Counted from the first letter of the stretch, positions 6,673-15,904 are shown. The stretch is DNA of 49,446 nt from Candidatus Accumulibacter contiguus (GCF_012940005.1 NZ_SPMX01000071.1:1-49446); one strand, 5' to 3'. Notes: generated by a model from the letters alone, not told the origin. Made by a program: numbers and translations.

Positions 6673-8210
6673 GATCCGTTTCCTCCTTGCTGAGTCCAGT
6701 GGCGCCGCAATGCGGTCTTCAGCACCTTGCCGTAGTTGTTCCTGGGTAGCGCTGCGACAAATATGTAGTCTTTTGGCCGTTTGAAGCGGGCAATCGAATC
6801 CAGGCACAGGCGATCGAGTTCGGCGATCGGTGCCGAGACGCCCGGCTGGCAAACGATGAAGGCGACCACTTCCTCGCCCCACTCGGCGTTGGGCCGGCCG
6901 ACCACCGAGACCTCGGCCACTGCTGCGTGCCGCAGCAGTACTTCCTCGACTTCGCGCGGATAAATGTTGGCGCCGCCGCTGATGATTACGTCCTTGGAGC
7001 GGTCCTTCAGCGTCAGGAAGCCGTCGGCATCGAGGCTGCCGATGTCGCCGGTATGCAGCCAGCCATTGCGCAGCGTCGCTGCCGTCGCTTCCGGGTTGCG
7101 CCAGTAGCCCTGCATCACGGTTTCGCCGCGTACGAGTACCTCGCCGGTGGTGCCGGCAGGCAAGGGCTGGTCGTCGGTATCGGCGATGACGACCTCGACG
7201 ACGCTATGCGCGACACCGACCGAAGCGATGCGTTCGCGATGGCGCGGGTGAGCGCGATCTGCCAGGTGCCGGCGCGACAGCGCGGTGATCGTCATCGGGC
7301 TTTCGCCCTGTCCGTAGATCTGCACCAGACGGTCGCCAAGAACATCGAGCGCACGCCGGATGTCCTCGAGATACATCGGTCCGCCACCATAGACGATGGT
7401 CTTGATGCCGCTGCAGTCGGCGTCCTGGTCGGCGACATGGTCGACCAGGCGGCGGACCATCGTTGGTGCGGCAAACAGCGACACCTGGCCGAAGTGACGC
7501 GACAGCGACAGGATCTCTTGCGCGTCGAAGCCGCCCGATTCGGGGACAACATGGCGCGCGCCGACCAGCACATGCGCGAAGTTATACATGCCGGCGCCGT
7601 GCGACATCGGCGCGGCGTAGAGGATGCTGTTGGATGGCGTGGCCTGGTCTACGTCCGGGAAGTAGGTCAGGGTCATTGCCAGCAGGTTGCGCTGCGAGAG
7701 CATCACGCCCTTCGGCTGGCCAGTGGTTCCCGAGGTATAGAAAAGCCAGGCCAGATCGTCGGGTGCGCGCGCTACGATGGCGATCGGGTCGGTGCTGGTC
7801 AGTCGCCGATAGGCGGCGTCGTCAACCGAAACGATGCGCAGGTCCGGATTTTTCTCGCGCCAAATGCGCTCCTCTTCGCCCAGATCGCCAGCAACGAACA
7901 GCAACGCAGCCGCCGAATCGTCGACGATGAAGGCGACTTCACGCGCGTGCAACTTGTGGTTGATCGGCACGGCCACCAGGCCGGCATGCCAGATGCCGTA
8001 GAGCAGTTCGAGGTACTGCGGGCAATTGGCCATGAACAGCGCGACCCGATCGCCAGTCTGCAAACCCGGCAAAGCGCGCAGACCGCCGGCGATCGTCGCT
8101 GCACGGCGAAACCATTCGCCGTACGAGTACAGTTCGCTCTTGCCGAGCGCGACCGCCGGCTGCTCCGGGAAGACCCGGGCGGTGCGGGCGAGCAGATGCG
8201 CGAGATTCAT
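6669..8210 (-). CDS. AMP-dependent acyl-CoA synthetase/ligase
   Basis: A 513-residue member of the ANL adenylating family, which activates a carboxylic acid with ATP and CoA. Motifs in order: 'FYTSGTTGQPKGVML' (P-loop), 'PMSHGAGMYN', 'VYGGGP', 'IYGQGESP', 'GWLHTGDIG', 'DRSKDVIISGGANIYPREVE' (hinge) and the C-terminal catalytic Lys in 'NNYGKVLK'. Length is normal. It is coupled by ATGA to the SDR downstream. Upstream lies repeat copy A, then the alpha/beta hydrolase on the same strand. The sequence looks like medium- or long-chain or aromatic acyl ligases; the substrate is not settled. Confidence 0.9.
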   Translation of the reverse strand: MNLAHLLARTARVFPEQPAVALGKSELYSYGEWFRRAATIAGGLRALPGLQTGDRVALFMANCPQYLELLYGIWHAGLVAVPINHKLHAREVAFIVDDSAAALLFVAGDLGEEERIWREKNPDLRIVSVDDAAYRRLTSTDPIAIVARAPDDLAWLFYTSGTTGQPKGVMLSQRNLLAMTLTYFPDVDQATPSNSILYAAPMSHGAGMYNFAHVLVGARHVVPESGGFDAQEILSLSRHFGQVSLFAAPTMVRRLVDHVADQDADCSGIKTIVYGGGPMYLEDIRRALDVLGDRLVQIYGQGESPMTITALSRRHLADRAHPRHRERIASVGVAHSVVEVVIADTDDQPLPAGTTGEVLVRGETVMQGYWRNPEATAATLRNGWLHTGDIGSLDADGFLTLKDRSKDVIISGGANIYPREVEEVLLRHAAVAEVSVVGRPNAEWGEEVVAFIVCQPGVSAPIAELDRLCLDSIARFKRPKDYIFVAALPRNNYGKVLKTALRRHWTQQGGNGS

Positions 8211-8254
8211 GGCGGGAAGACCACAGGGAACAAGCGCGCCACCATACCCAAACG

Positions 8255-8368
8255 GTCATGGCTTGGTGAGACACCCCGGATGATGAAAGCCTGACCGTTT
8301 CCCTCTCCCCCGACCCCTCTCCTGCGAGTGGAGAGGGGAGATTCGTGAGTCGCTGACGCGACTTTCAT
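8255..8368 (+). repeat. Dispersed intergenic repeat, copy A
   Basis: Parts match copy B (9813-9936): GTCATGGCTT and ACACCCCGG at the start, GATGAAAGCC-TGACCGTTT in the middle, a CTCTCCCC-rich stretch with a GGAGAGGGGAG complement (hairpin CCCCTCTCCTGCGAGTGGAGAGGGG, 8315-8339 region), and GTGAGTCGCTGACGCGACTTTCA at the end. It fills most of the gap between the ligase and the hydrolase. It may also act as a transcription break because of the GC-rich hairpin. Confidence 0.65.
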
Positions 8369-8407
8369 GGGAAGTAGGTGGCGCCCTGTATACGGCAAGG
8401 TCTGCGC

Positions 8408-9343
8408 TCAGCCCGGATCGGCGAGCAGGAAGTTCTGGACGATGCGCACCTGTGATTCCTCGAGGAACATCGGCGCATGCCCGACCGCCGGCACTTCGAC
8501 GAGCTGGGCCTGCGGCCCGCGGGTCGTCATCTCGGCGGCGGTATCGTGCAGCAGGATGTCCGATTGCGCGCCGCGCAACACCAGCGTTGGGCAGCGGATC
8601 GCGTCGTACATCGGCCAGAGGTTGATTTCCTTGGCTTCGAGGAAGGCCTTCTGATAGGGCTGGGCGATAGCGCGGTCATAGTTCATCTCGAAGCCACCGT
8701 CAGGTTTCGCACGTGTGCCGACGACGGTCATGAAGCGCCACTGCGCGTCGGTGAGGGCGCCAAACGGCGCACAAACAGTGCGCACGTAGGCTTCGGCTGT
8801 GGCCAGATCGGCGAAATCCGGGGCCTTGCCGAGATATTCGCCAATGCGCTGCAGGGCGTCGATACCGATCGTCGGTCCGACGTCGTTGAGCACCAGTCGG
8901 CTGATTGGCGAACCCGGCAGGCTCGAAAGAAACATGCCGATCAGGCCGCCCATCGAAGTTCCCAACCAGTGCACCGAGTCGACAGCAAGGCGGGCGATCA
9001 GCGTCATCATGTCGTTGGCGTAGATGGGCAGGCCGTAGTCGTCGGCGACGAACAGGCGATCGCTGCGCCCACGCCCGACGACATCCGGGCAGACGACCCG
9101 GTAATCGTTGGCCAGGGCGTTGGCCAGTACGTCAAAATCGCGGCCGTTGCGGGTCAGGCCGTGTACGCAGATCAACACGCGTGGATTCGCCGGGTCGCCC
9201 CACTCGACGTACGCCATGCGGTGCAGGCCATGTGGTCCCAGGCAGCACACCGAAGCCTCACGCATCTCGTGCAGACGACCGCCGGCCGCCTGGCCGGGCC
9301 GTGAGGTCACCACCAGTTCTTCGAATTCCTTGAGTATTGCCAT
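8408..9343 (-). CDS. Alpha/beta hydrolase
   Basis: About 311 residues from the ATG at 9343; an in-frame extension up to 9505 is open but has no better start and lacks a domain. The fold is indicated by 'ICVHGLTRNGRDFD' (oxyanion His-Gly), the nucleophile elbow 'WLGTSMGGLIG' (G-T-S-M-G-G, Ser nucleophile), an acid in 'GAQSDILLHD' and the catalytic His in 'VPAVGHAPMF'. Such enzymes cleave esters, thioesters or C-C bonds. It reads in the same direction as the acyl-CoA ligase and SDR but is separated from them by a repeat, so shared transcription is uncertain. Confidence 0.82.
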   Translation of the reverse strand: MAILKEFEELVVTSRPGQAAGGRLHEMREASVCCLGPHGLHRMAYVEWGDPANPRVLICVHGLTRNGRDFDVLANALANDYRVVCPDVVGRGRSDRLFVADDYGLPIYANDMMTLIARLAVDSVHWLGTSMGGLIGMFLSSLPGSPISRLVLNDVGPTIGIDALQRIGEYLGKAPDFADLATAEAYVRTVCAPFGALTDAQWRFMTVVGTRAKPDGGFEMNYDRAIAQPYQKAFLEAKEINLWPMYDAIRCPTLVLRGAQSDILLHDTAAEMTTRGPQAQLVEVPAVGHAPMFLEESQVRIVQNFLLADPG

Positions 9344-9663
9344 GATTGAGCCCCGATGTCGTTCAGTGATTTGGATCGAAACTTGTAACTCCCTGATCCC
9401 ATGCCAGATGGGCAGCATGTCGGCCGGAGGGCCGTGGCCGATACTGCCCTGCGGCAGGATCCGGAAATTCAATGATGCCATTGAGAGTATCCTCGCATCG
9501 GGCAAGCGAAGTCAATCGCCGCCTGCCGGCATGCCGCATCTTCACCAGAGATTCCGCCCGCACCAGGACCATTCAGGCCAGAACCTCGTGACCCGGCGCC
9601 ATGCGCGGCAAGGTCAAGGTGAAATTTCCGTCCGGTGTAATCCAGACAGAAACTGTCCTATGC

Positions 9664-9712
9664 TTGTCCGGTTCGTGAGGCTGATCCGCCGGAAGCGCGA
9701 TTATAGCGGTCC
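9664..9712 (-). repeat. 49-bp promoter-like repeat, copy 2
   Basis: Second copy of the element at 4036-4084, about 80% identical without gaps. The shared core is CGATTATAGC on the plus strand, i.e. a perfect TATAAT on the minus strand (9699-9704 region) facing the alpha/beta hydrolase some 350 bp away. Identity stops just after the CACGAACC part in both copies. Confidence 0.5.
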
Positions 9713-9812
9713 CGGCTGCTCGCGACCCTTCCTTGATTCGCATCCCCGATGCGGTTGGATTTTCCGTCTTCCCTTGGCTATACTTTTGAAATTGGCGTTG
9801 TTATTCTTGGCG

Positions 9813-9936
9813 GTCATGACTTTTCCAGGCACCCCGATCATGAAAGTCATGGCCGTTTTCCCCTCCCCCGTGAGGGGGAGGGGAGCCCTTCGACAAAGCT
9901 CAGGGCAGGATTTGTGAGTCGCTGACACGACTTTCA
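9813..9936 (+). repeat. Dispersed intergenic repeat, copy B (most complete)
   Basis: Contains CATGACTTT and AAAGTCATG as 9-bp inverted arms around CCAGGCACCCCGATC, then a CCCTCCCCC/GGGGGAGGGG hairpin, then GTGAGTCGCTGACACGACTTTCA. Parts recur at 8255-8368, 18634-18691 and, in reverse, at 36846-36890 and 39009-39032. It is non-coding. The CTCCCCCGTGAGGGGGAG hairpin could terminate or stabilise transcripts. Confidence 0.75.
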
Positions 9937-10002
9937 GATTAATTTTTCGTCCTCCGGATCGCAGTGCGGCCGGTGGGCATCGTCAAGAAAAGGGGAATGC
10001 TC

Positions 10003-11094
10003 ATGACGCACAGGACTCACGCGGTAATTGATCGCACGCTCGACTCGGTACTGAAGCGATTTGCGATACCCACCATCTTCGCGTTGACTACGAGCATCGC
10101 GCCCGTCACGGCTGCGGCGCAGGGCGTCGAGCGCAGTGGCAAGGATGTGGTGGAGGAATCCTGCTTCGCCTGCCACGGCAGTGGCGCGAATGGCGCGCCG
10201 AAGATCGGTGACAAGCAGGCTTGGGCAAAACGTGCATCCCAGGGCCTGACCGGGCTCACAAAAAATGCGCTCAATGGCATCCGGCAGATGCCGCCGCATG
10301 GCGGAAATACCAATCTCACGGATACCGAAATCGAGCGCGCGATTACCTACATGGTGAATCAATCGGGCGGCAACTGGACGGAGCCAGTCAGCAGAACGGC
10401 CCGGGTACCCGAGCGTACCGGCGAGCAGATCGTGCAGGCACGGTGTGTCAAATGCCACCAGACGGGCGAGGGCGGCGCTCCAAGGATCGGCGATCGGGAA
10501 GCCTGGATACCACGCGTCAAAGAGGGGCTCGATGTCGTCGTGCGGTCGGCGATCCAGGGGCATGGCGGCATGCCTGCCCGCGGCGGCCAGGCCGACCTTA
10601 CCGACGCCGAAATACGCAGCGCGATCGTCTACATGTTCAACAAGGGCACCGTGCAAACAGGGAGCACTGCGGCGGCTGTGGCGGCTGCGCCGGCGATGAG
10701 AGCCGATGGCATGCACAAGGTCATCGCGGGGACCGAAATCGATCTGGGCATTGTGTCCGCGGAATCGATACGCGCACGGCATCCGACTCCGGACTACGAG
10801 AGTTCGATGCATGGGGGTATCCCCAGCGGCAAGGCCTATTACCACTTGAACATTTCGTTGCGTAACAGCGATAACAAAGCCGCCATCAAGGATGCCGAAG
10901 TCGAGGCGCGCGTCGCCAATCCGGTAACCGGGGTCGAAACGAAGAAACTCGAACTCATGGAGATCGGCAGTGCCATAAGTTACGGCAACTATTTCCGGAT
11001 GCCAGAGAAAACTCCCTACACGATCATGGTGCAGGTTCGCAAGCCAGGCAGTTCGCAGGCGATCGAGGCCAAATTCGACTTCAAGCACGACTGA
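10003..11094 (+). CDS. Dihaem c-type cytochrome with extra C-terminal domain
   Basis: A 363-residue exported electron carrier. The ATG at 10003 is chosen because AAGGGG lies 7-8 nt before it; earlier in-frame ATGs are too close to that site. Residues ~15-39 form a signal peptide ending near AAAQ. Two haem sites are seen, CFACH (54-58) and CVKCH (148-152), each in a cytochrome c5-like domain with 'RQMPPHGG' and 'GGMPARGG' carrying likely axial Met ligands. Residues ~205-363 form a separate beta-rich domain ('AYYHLNISLRNSDNKAAIKD') without haem motifs, which I cannot assign. It lies upstream of the phosphate regulon but has its own unit. Confidence 0.85.
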   Translation: MTHRTHAVIDRTLDSVLKRFAIPTIFALTTSIAPVTAAAQGVERSGKDVVEESCFACHGSGANGAPKIGDKQAWAKRASQGLTGLTKNALNGIRQMPPHGGNTNLTDTEIERAITYMVNQSGGNWTEPVSRTARVPERTGEQIVQARCVKCHQTGEGGAPRIGDREAWIPRVKEGLDVVVRSAIQGHGGMPARGGQADLTDAEIRSAIVYMFNKGTVQTGSTAAAVAAAPAMRADGMHKVIAGTEIDLGIVSAESIRARHPTPDYESSMHGGIPSGKAYYHLNISLRNSDNKAAIKDAEVEARVANPVTGVETKKLELMEIGSAISYGNYFRMPEKTPYTIMVQVRKPGSSQAIEAKFDFKHD

Positions 11095-11185
11095 CACTTA
11101 CGCGTGCCGCCATGGCACGCCGGTGCTCGACGCGGCAAGACATGAGCTAGGGCTCACGCCAGCGTTCTGCTGCTCCCTCGGGCGG

Positions 11186-11219
11186 CTGTCATCTTTTCGT
11201 AACATGACAGACCTATTCT
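11186..11219 (+). promoter_or_regulatory. Pho box and -10 element before phoU1
   Basis: CTGTCAT (11186-11192), a 4-bp spacer CTTT and TCGTAAC (11197-11203) form the two 7-bp repeats of a PhoB site; the first is perfect and the second matches 5 of 7 positions of CTGTAAC. TATTCT (11214-11219) lies 10 bp downstream as a -10 box, the spacing known for PhoB-activated promoters where the Pho box replaces the -35. The phoU1 ATG follows at 11259. It implies that the whole phoU1-pst-phoBR run is induced by phosphate starvation. Confidence 0.7.
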
Positions 11220-11258
11220 CTGGCCGTTCACCCCGCCCACGAACACGAGCCCAGACCC

Positions 11259-11951
11259 ATGAGTGATCACCTCAGCAAACAGTTCGACCTCGAACTTGAA
11301 AACATTGGTAGCCGCATCCTGCAGATGGGGAGCCTGGTCGAAAGACAGGTGCTGACGGCGATCGAGGCCTTCAGCAGCGGAAATCTCGAGGCCCTGCAGC
11401 AGGTGATTGACGATGAGCGCCAGGTGAACGCCGATGAAGTCGGTATCGACGAGGACTGCACACTGCTGATCGCCCGCCGGCAACCCGCGGCGGGCGATTT
11501 ACGCCTGATTCTGGCCATTTTACGGATCGTGACCGACCTCGAGCGGATCGGCGACAAGGCCTGCGAGATTGCCACCATGTCGCGGGCGCTGCGTCTGGCC
11601 GGTGATCGACGCATCCCGCGACTGTCCGACCTGGACCATTGCGGACGGCTCGCCACTGACATGCTGCGGGCAGCGCTCGACTCCTTGGCTCGGCGGGACG
11701 TCGATGCTGCTCGCCAGGTCATCGGCATGGACGTGGCGGTCGATACCTCTTTCGACGCCATCCTGCGGCAACTGCTGACCTATATGCTCGAAGAGCCGCG
11801 CACGATTGCTGAAGCGCTCGACGTCATCTGGATCGCCAAGGCCATCGAACGGGTTGGCGATCACGCAACCAACATCGCCGAGGATGTCGTCTATATCGTC
11901 AGCGGCATCGACATTCGGCACACGACTCCCAGGCAAGCGGACGAGGCATGA
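11259..11951 (+). CDS. phoU: PhoU phosphate-signalling protein, first copy
   Basis: A 230-residue all-helical protein with two PhoU three-helix repeats. It links the Pst transporter to the PhoR kinase and keeps PhoR in phosphatase mode when phosphate is plentiful. The metal-binding patterns E(D)xxxD appear as 'DIVTDLERIGDKACEIA' in repeat one and 'AIERVGDHATNIAEDV' in repeat two, both canonical. It sits first in the operon, directly after the Pho box, 112 nt before pstS. A close paralogue lies at 15905-16603, and both begin MSxHLSKQFDLELE. Position before pstS is less usual than after pstB. Confidence 0.93.
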   Translation: MSDHLSKQFDLELENIGSRILQMGSLVERQVLTAIEAFSSGNLEALQQVIDDERQVNADEVGIDEDCTLLIARRQPAAGDLRLILAILRIVTDLERIGDKACEIATMSRALRLAGDRRIPRLSDLDHCGRLATDMLRAALDSLARRDVDAARQVIGMDVAVDTSFDAILRQLLTYMLEEPRTIAEALDVIWIAKAIERVGDHATNIAEDVVYIVSGIDIRHTTPRQADEA

Positions 11952-12063
11952 CACCGGCTGGTTTCGGGTTTGCCGCTGATCGCCGTCGTCACAATCCCGC
12001 AATGATCGACCGATAGACTGCCGCAATACCCAACTGACGACCTTACTGTCTGGAGATTGAAAA

Positions 12064-13080
12064 ATGAAATCCCATCGCACCCTGTGCAAGCTGTCTACCC
12101 TGGCCGCAGCTCTGTCTCTGAGCTTTTCCGCGCTGGCTGCCGACATTACCGGCGCCGGCGCCACCTTCCCTTATGCCGTGTACACCAAGTGGGCCGAGGC
12201 CTATCAGACTGCCACCAAAAACCGGGTGAACTATCAGGGCATCGGTTCTTCCGGCGGCGTCAAGCAGATCAAGGCCAGGACCGTGGACTTCGGCGGCACC
12301 GACGCCCCGCTGAGCGAGCCTGATCTTGACGCTGCCGGTCTGGTACAGGTCCCGACCGTGATGGGCGGCGTGACCATCGTGATCCATGTTCCCGGTATAG
12401 AGTCTGGCAAACTGAAACTCGATGGTCCCTTGGCCGCCGAGATCTTCCGCGGTGCCATCAGGAAATGGAACGATCCGGCCATTGCCAGTCAGAACCCTGG
12501 TCTCAAACTGCCTGATCTGGCCATTACCGTGGCTTTCCGTTCCGACGGCTCCGGCACCACCTACGTTTTTTCCAATTACCTGGCCAGGCAGTCAGCGTCG
12601 TTCAAGAGCGAGGTCGGTGCCGGCAATACGGTGAACTGGCCTGCCAACGGCGTCGGCGGCAAGGGCAACCCCGGTGTCGCTGCCAACGTGCAGAAGATTG
12701 CCGGTGCCATTGGCTATGTCGACATCGCCGATGCCACCAAGAACAAGATGAACTTCGTGGCCCTGAAGAACAAGTCCGGCCACTACATCGTCCCAACCCA
12801 GGACGCCATCGAGGCGGCTGCCGCCGGCGCCAACTTCAAGGTCAAGGGCATGGCTCCCGACCTGCTTGACCAGGCTCACAAGGACGCCTGGCCGATCACC
12901 AGCGCCACCTACATTCTTGCCTACGAGAAGGGTGCCGATGCTGCCAAGCAAAAAGGCGTGGTCGACTTCTTTGGCTGGGCACTGAACAACGGCCAGAAGA
13001 TGGCCGAGGATCTGGGTTTCGTGCCGCTACCTGCGAGCGTGGTAAAGATGGTCGAAACCGAGATGAAGAACATCAAATAA
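12064..13080 (+). CDS. pstS: Periplasmic phosphate-binding protein PstS
   Basis: A 338-residue solute-binding protein delivering phosphate to the PstCA channel. Residues 1-25 form a signal peptide with cleavage after FSALA. The mature part starts 'ADITGAGATFPYAVY', and the phosphate-contacting loops 'GIGSSGGVKQI', 'GGTDAPLS' and 'RSDGSGTTYVF' are present. Length is normal for the family (about 340). GGAGATTG lies before the ATG. It is followed at 80 nt by pstC in the standard pstSCAB order. No clear second Pho box is seen in the 112 nt before it, so it is probably driven from the promoter ahead of phoU1. Confidence 0.96.
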   Translation: MKSHRTLCKLSTLAAALSLSFSALAADITGAGATFPYAVYTKWAEAYQTATKNRVNYQGIGSSGGVKQIKARTVDFGGTDAPLSEPDLDAAGLVQVPTVMGGVTIVIHVPGIESGKLKLDGPLAAEIFRGAIRKWNDPAIASQNPGLKLPDLAITVAFRSDGSGTTYVFSNYLARQSASFKSEVGAGNTVNWPANGVGGKGNPGVAANVQKIAGAIGYVDIADATKNKMNFVALKNKSGHYIVPTQDAIEAAAAGANFKVKGMAPDLLDQAHKDAWPITSATYILAYEKGADAAKQKGVVDFFGWALNNGQKMAEDLGFVPLPASVVKMVETEMKNIK

Positions 13081-13160
13081 GGTTGTCGGGCGAAACCTGC
13101 CCGCAAACTGTTGCGGCGGCGACCTTTGGAAACCGCCTCTCCACGTGAGGAATGATCGCC

Positions 13161-14147
13161 ATGAGCGCCGTGATGATGACCAGCCAGCCAGTAAGCCTTG
13201 ATCTTCAGGCCCGACAGGTCAGGAAGTTCAAGCTGCAGGACACGATCTTCCATCAGGTGACGCTGCTGTTCGCAATGATTGTGTTGGCCGCACTCGCAGG
13301 CATATTGATCGCCCTGGCTCTCGAAGCGCTACCGGCGTTCAGGGAATTCGGCGCAGCTTTCCTGTGGACCAATGTCTGGAACGTGCCGGAAGAGCAGTTC
13401 GGCGCGCTCAGCGCCATTTACGGCACCGTGGTGAGCTCGGTCATTGCGCTGTTCATCGCCGTGCCGGTGAGTTTCGGCATTGCCCTGTTCCTCACCGAAA
13501 CCTGCCCGGTTTGGCTGCGCCGTCCGCTCGGCACGGCCATCGAACTGCTGGCCGGGGTGCCTTCGATCATCTATGGCATCTGGGGGCTGTTCGTTTTTGC
13601 GCCGCTGTTCGCCAGACATGTGCAACCGTATCTGCAAACGCTCTTCGGCGACCTGCCGGTGATCGGCGGCTGGTTTGCCGGTCCGCCGATCGGCGTCGGT
13701 ATTCTCACCGCCGGCATCGTACTGTCGCTGATGGTGATTCCGTTCGTGGCCTCGGTGATGCGTGACGTCTTTGAAACCGTGCCGGCACAACTCAAGGAAT
13801 CGGCGTACGGCATCGGTTGCACCACCTGGGAAGTCGTCACCGGTGTGGTCTTGCCCTACACCCGCGTCGGCGTCATTGGCGGCATCATGCTGGGCCTGGG
13901 CCGGGCACTCGGAGAAACGATGGCCGTCACCTTCGTGATCGGCAACGCCAACCGCATCGTCGGCAGCCTGTTCGCACCGGGAACCTCGATCGCCTCGACG
14001 CTGGCTAATGAATTCGGAGAAGCCAACCCTGGCCTGCATATTTCCGCCTTGTTCGCCCTTGGTCTGGTCCTTTTCGTCATCACCTTTGTCGTGCTGGCAA
14101 TCTCCCGCTGGTTGGTTCGGCGCGGCATTGCCAGGCAAGGGATATGA
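13161..14147 (+). CDS. pstC: Phosphate ABC transporter permease PstC
   Basis: A membrane permease of about 328 residues with six predicted helices, forming the phosphate channel with PstA. The cytoplasmic EAA-type coupling loop reads 'LKESAYGIGCTTWEVVTGVVLPY', and 'GRALGETMAVTFVIGN' is a PstC signature. Two in-frame ATGs, 13152 and 13161, are possible; GTGAGGA is well spaced for the second, so I use 13161. It follows pstS and precedes pstA by 22 nt in one transcript. Confidence 0.94.
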   Translation: MSAVMMTSQPVSLDLQARQVRKFKLQDTIFHQVTLLFAMIVLAALAGILIALALEALPAFREFGAAFLWTNVWNVPEEQFGALSAIYGTVVSSVIALFIAVPVSFGIALFLTETCPVWLRRPLGTAIELLAGVPSIIYGIWGLFVFAPLFARHVQPYLQTLFGDLPVIGGWFAGPPIGVGILTAGIVLSLMVIPFVASVMRDVFETVPAQLKESAYGIGCTTWEVVTGVVLPYTRVGVIGGIMLGLGRALGETMAVTFVIGNANRIVGSLFAPGTSIASTLANEFGEANPGLHISALFALGLVLFVITFVVLAISRWLVRRGIARQGI

Positions 14148-14169
14148 GAAGGTAGCAAGGAGCCCTGCC

Positions 14170-15012
14170 ATGAATCGCTATTCCCGTCGCATCCTGACCA
14201 ACCGCATCGGCATTGGCCTGTCGATGGCGGCGATGACCTTCGGCCTGCTCGCTCTGCTGTGGATCCTGTGGACCCTGTTCTATAACGGCTTCGCGGCGCT
14301 GAGCTGGGATTTGTTCACCCAGGACACTCCGGCACCCGGCAGTGAAGGCGGCGGTTTGCGTAATGCCATCGTCGGCAGCCTGCTGATCGTTGGCGTCACC
14401 ACCCTGGTCTCCACACCGATCGGTATTCTCGCCGGCATTTACCTGGCCGAATTCGGCAGTAGATCCCGATTCGCCGCCACCACCCGTTTCGTGACCGACA
14501 TCATGCTGTCGGCGCCTTCGATCGTCGTCGGACTGTTCGTCTATGCCTTGGCGGTGGCGACCCTGGGCGGCTTCTCCGGCTGGGCGGGGTCGCTGGCCTT
14601 GTCGCTGATCGCCATTCCGGTGGTGGTGCGAACGACCGAGAACATGCTGCTGCTGGTCCCCGGCAGCCTGCGCGAGGCGGCGTTCGCGGTCGGCGCGCCG
14701 CACTGGCAGGTGTCCTTGAAAGTCACCCTGCCCGCGGTCAAGGCGGGTGTGCTGACCGGTATCCTGCTGGCCATCGCCCGTGTCACCGGAGAAACCGCGC
14801 CGCTCTTGTTTACCGCGCTGAACAACCAGTTCTACAGTACCGACATGTCACAACCGATGGGCAATCTGCCGGTGGTGATCTTCCAGTTCGCGATGAGCCC
14901 CTACGACAACTGGGTGAACCTGGCTTGGGGCGGTGCGCTGCTGATTGCCCTGATGGTGCTCGCGATCAACATCGTCGCACGCGTCCTGTTCCGCAAGAAA
15001 TCCTCAGACTAG
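14170..15012 (+). CDS. pstA: Phosphate ABC transporter permease PstA
   Basis: A 280-residue membrane protein with six helices, partner of PstC. 'SAPSIVVGLFVYALAV', the coupling loop 'LREAAFAVGAPHWQVSLKVTLP' and 'ARVTGETAPLLFTALNNQF' are typical of PstA. An upstream extension of the open frame overlaps pstC out of frame and is not coding. The ATG at 14170 is preceded by AAGGAG at proper spacing. pstB follows after 18 nt. Confidence 0.94.
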   Translation: MNRYSRRILTNRIGIGLSMAAMTFGLLALLWILWTLFYNGFAALSWDLFTQDTPAPGSEGGGLRNAIVGSLLIVGVTTLVSTPIGILAGIYLAEFGSRSRFAATTRFVTDIMLSAPSIVVGLFVYALAVATLGGFSGWAGSLALSLIAIPVVVRTTENMLLLVPGSLREAAFAVGAPHWQVSLKVTLPAVKAGVLTGILLAIARVTGETAPLLFTALNNQFYSTDMSQPMGNLPVVIFQFAMSPYDNWVNLAWGGALLIALMVLAINIVARVLFRKKSSD

Positions 15013-15030
15013 ACCCGGAGTTTCCAATCA

Positions 15031-15813
15031 ATGTCCGCCCTTCAACAAGCTGTCGACGGCGAAGCCATTCTGGCCGTCCGTGACCTGAGTTTCTATTACG
15101 GCGACTTCCGTGGTCTGAACCAGGTTTCCCTGGATATTCTGAAAAACAAAGTCACGGCGTTCATCGGTCCTTCCGGTTGCGGCAAGTCCACCCTGTTGCG
15201 GACCTTCAACCGCATGTACGATCTCTATCCGGGCCAGCGCGCGGAAGGGCAGATCATCTTCCATGGCAGTAACCTGCTGGACAGGAAGCAGGATGTGAAT
15301 CTGCTGCGTGCCAGGATTGGCATGGTGTTCCAGAAGCCGACGCCGTTCCCGATGACCATCTACGAAAACATCGCTTTCGGTGTGCGGCTTTACGAACCTC
15401 TGGCAAAATCCGACATGGACGAGCGCGTCGAATGGGCCTTACGCAAAGCGGCGCTGTGGGAAGAAACCAGGAACAAGTTGCAACAGAGCGGCCTGTCGCT
15501 GTCGGGTGGCCAGCAGCAGCGCTTGTGTATCGCTCGCACCATTGCGGTCAAACCCGATGTCGTGCTGCTGGACGAACCGACCTCCGCACTGGATCCGCTG
15601 TCCACTGCCAAGATCGAGGAGTTGATCAACGAACTCAAGTCCGAATACTCGATCGCGATCGTCACCCACAACATGCAGCAGGCGGCGCGCATCTCCGATT
15701 ACACGGCATTCATGTATATCGGTGAATTGATCGAGTTTGGCAATACCCGGGAGTTGTTCGTCAAGCCAAAACAGCAGCACACCGAGGATTACATTACCGG
15801 GCGCTTTGGTTGA
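15031..15813 (+). CDS. pstB: Phosphate ABC transporter ATPase PstB
   Basis: A 260-residue ATPase that powers phosphate import. Motifs in order: Walker A 'GPSGCGKST', Q-loop '[10 protein letters not shown]', signature '[15 protein letters not shown]', Walker B '[13 protein letters not shown]' and the H-loop 'IVTHNMQQA'. Length and motifs are fully standard. It closes the pstSCAB set and is followed, after 91 nt, by the second phoU. Confidence 0.96.
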   Translation: MSALQQAVDGEAILAVRDLSFYYGDFRGLNQVSLDILKNKVTAFIGPSGCGKSTLLRTFNRMYDLYPGQRAEGQIIFHGSNLLDRKQDVNLLRARIGMVFQKPTPFPMTIYENIAFGVRLYEPLAKSDMDERVEWALRKAALWEETRNKLQQSGLSLSGGQQQRLCIARTIAVKPDVVLLDEPTSALDPLSTAKIEELINELKSEYSIAIVTHNMQQAARISDYTAFMYIGELIEFGNTRELFVKPKQQHTEDYITGRFG

Positions 15814-15904
15814 TGCCGCCAGGCCGGACCTGCCTTCCTGCAGCCACATGCTTTTCGTATCCCGCATGCGTGACTCCACTTTTTCAAAATATGAGGCCAG
15901 TTCC

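Larger units (their letters stand above)
9344..10002. other. Gene-poor interval with two repeat elements
   Basis: This 659-bp interval holds no convincing gene. It contains the 49-bp promoter-like repeat copy 2 (9664-9712) and dispersed repeat copy B (9813-9936). A minus-strand open stretch ending at 9573 reads 'VSVWITPDGNFTLTLPRM' before a stop and looks protein-like, but it has no start codon in frame near its 5' end and could be a gene remnant. Confidence 0.5.

Noticed and set aside
6927-8294. 455-residue plus-strand frame opposite the acyl-CoA ligase
   Set aside because: It mirrors a gene with full ANL motifs; antisense frames this long are common at this GC content. Similar long antisense frames at 17280-18527, 30185-31552 and 34236-35537 were dropped for the same reason.
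11952-12063. Second Pho box before pstS
   Set aside because: The best candidates match too few positions of the two 7-bp repeats; the site before phoU1 is clearly better.
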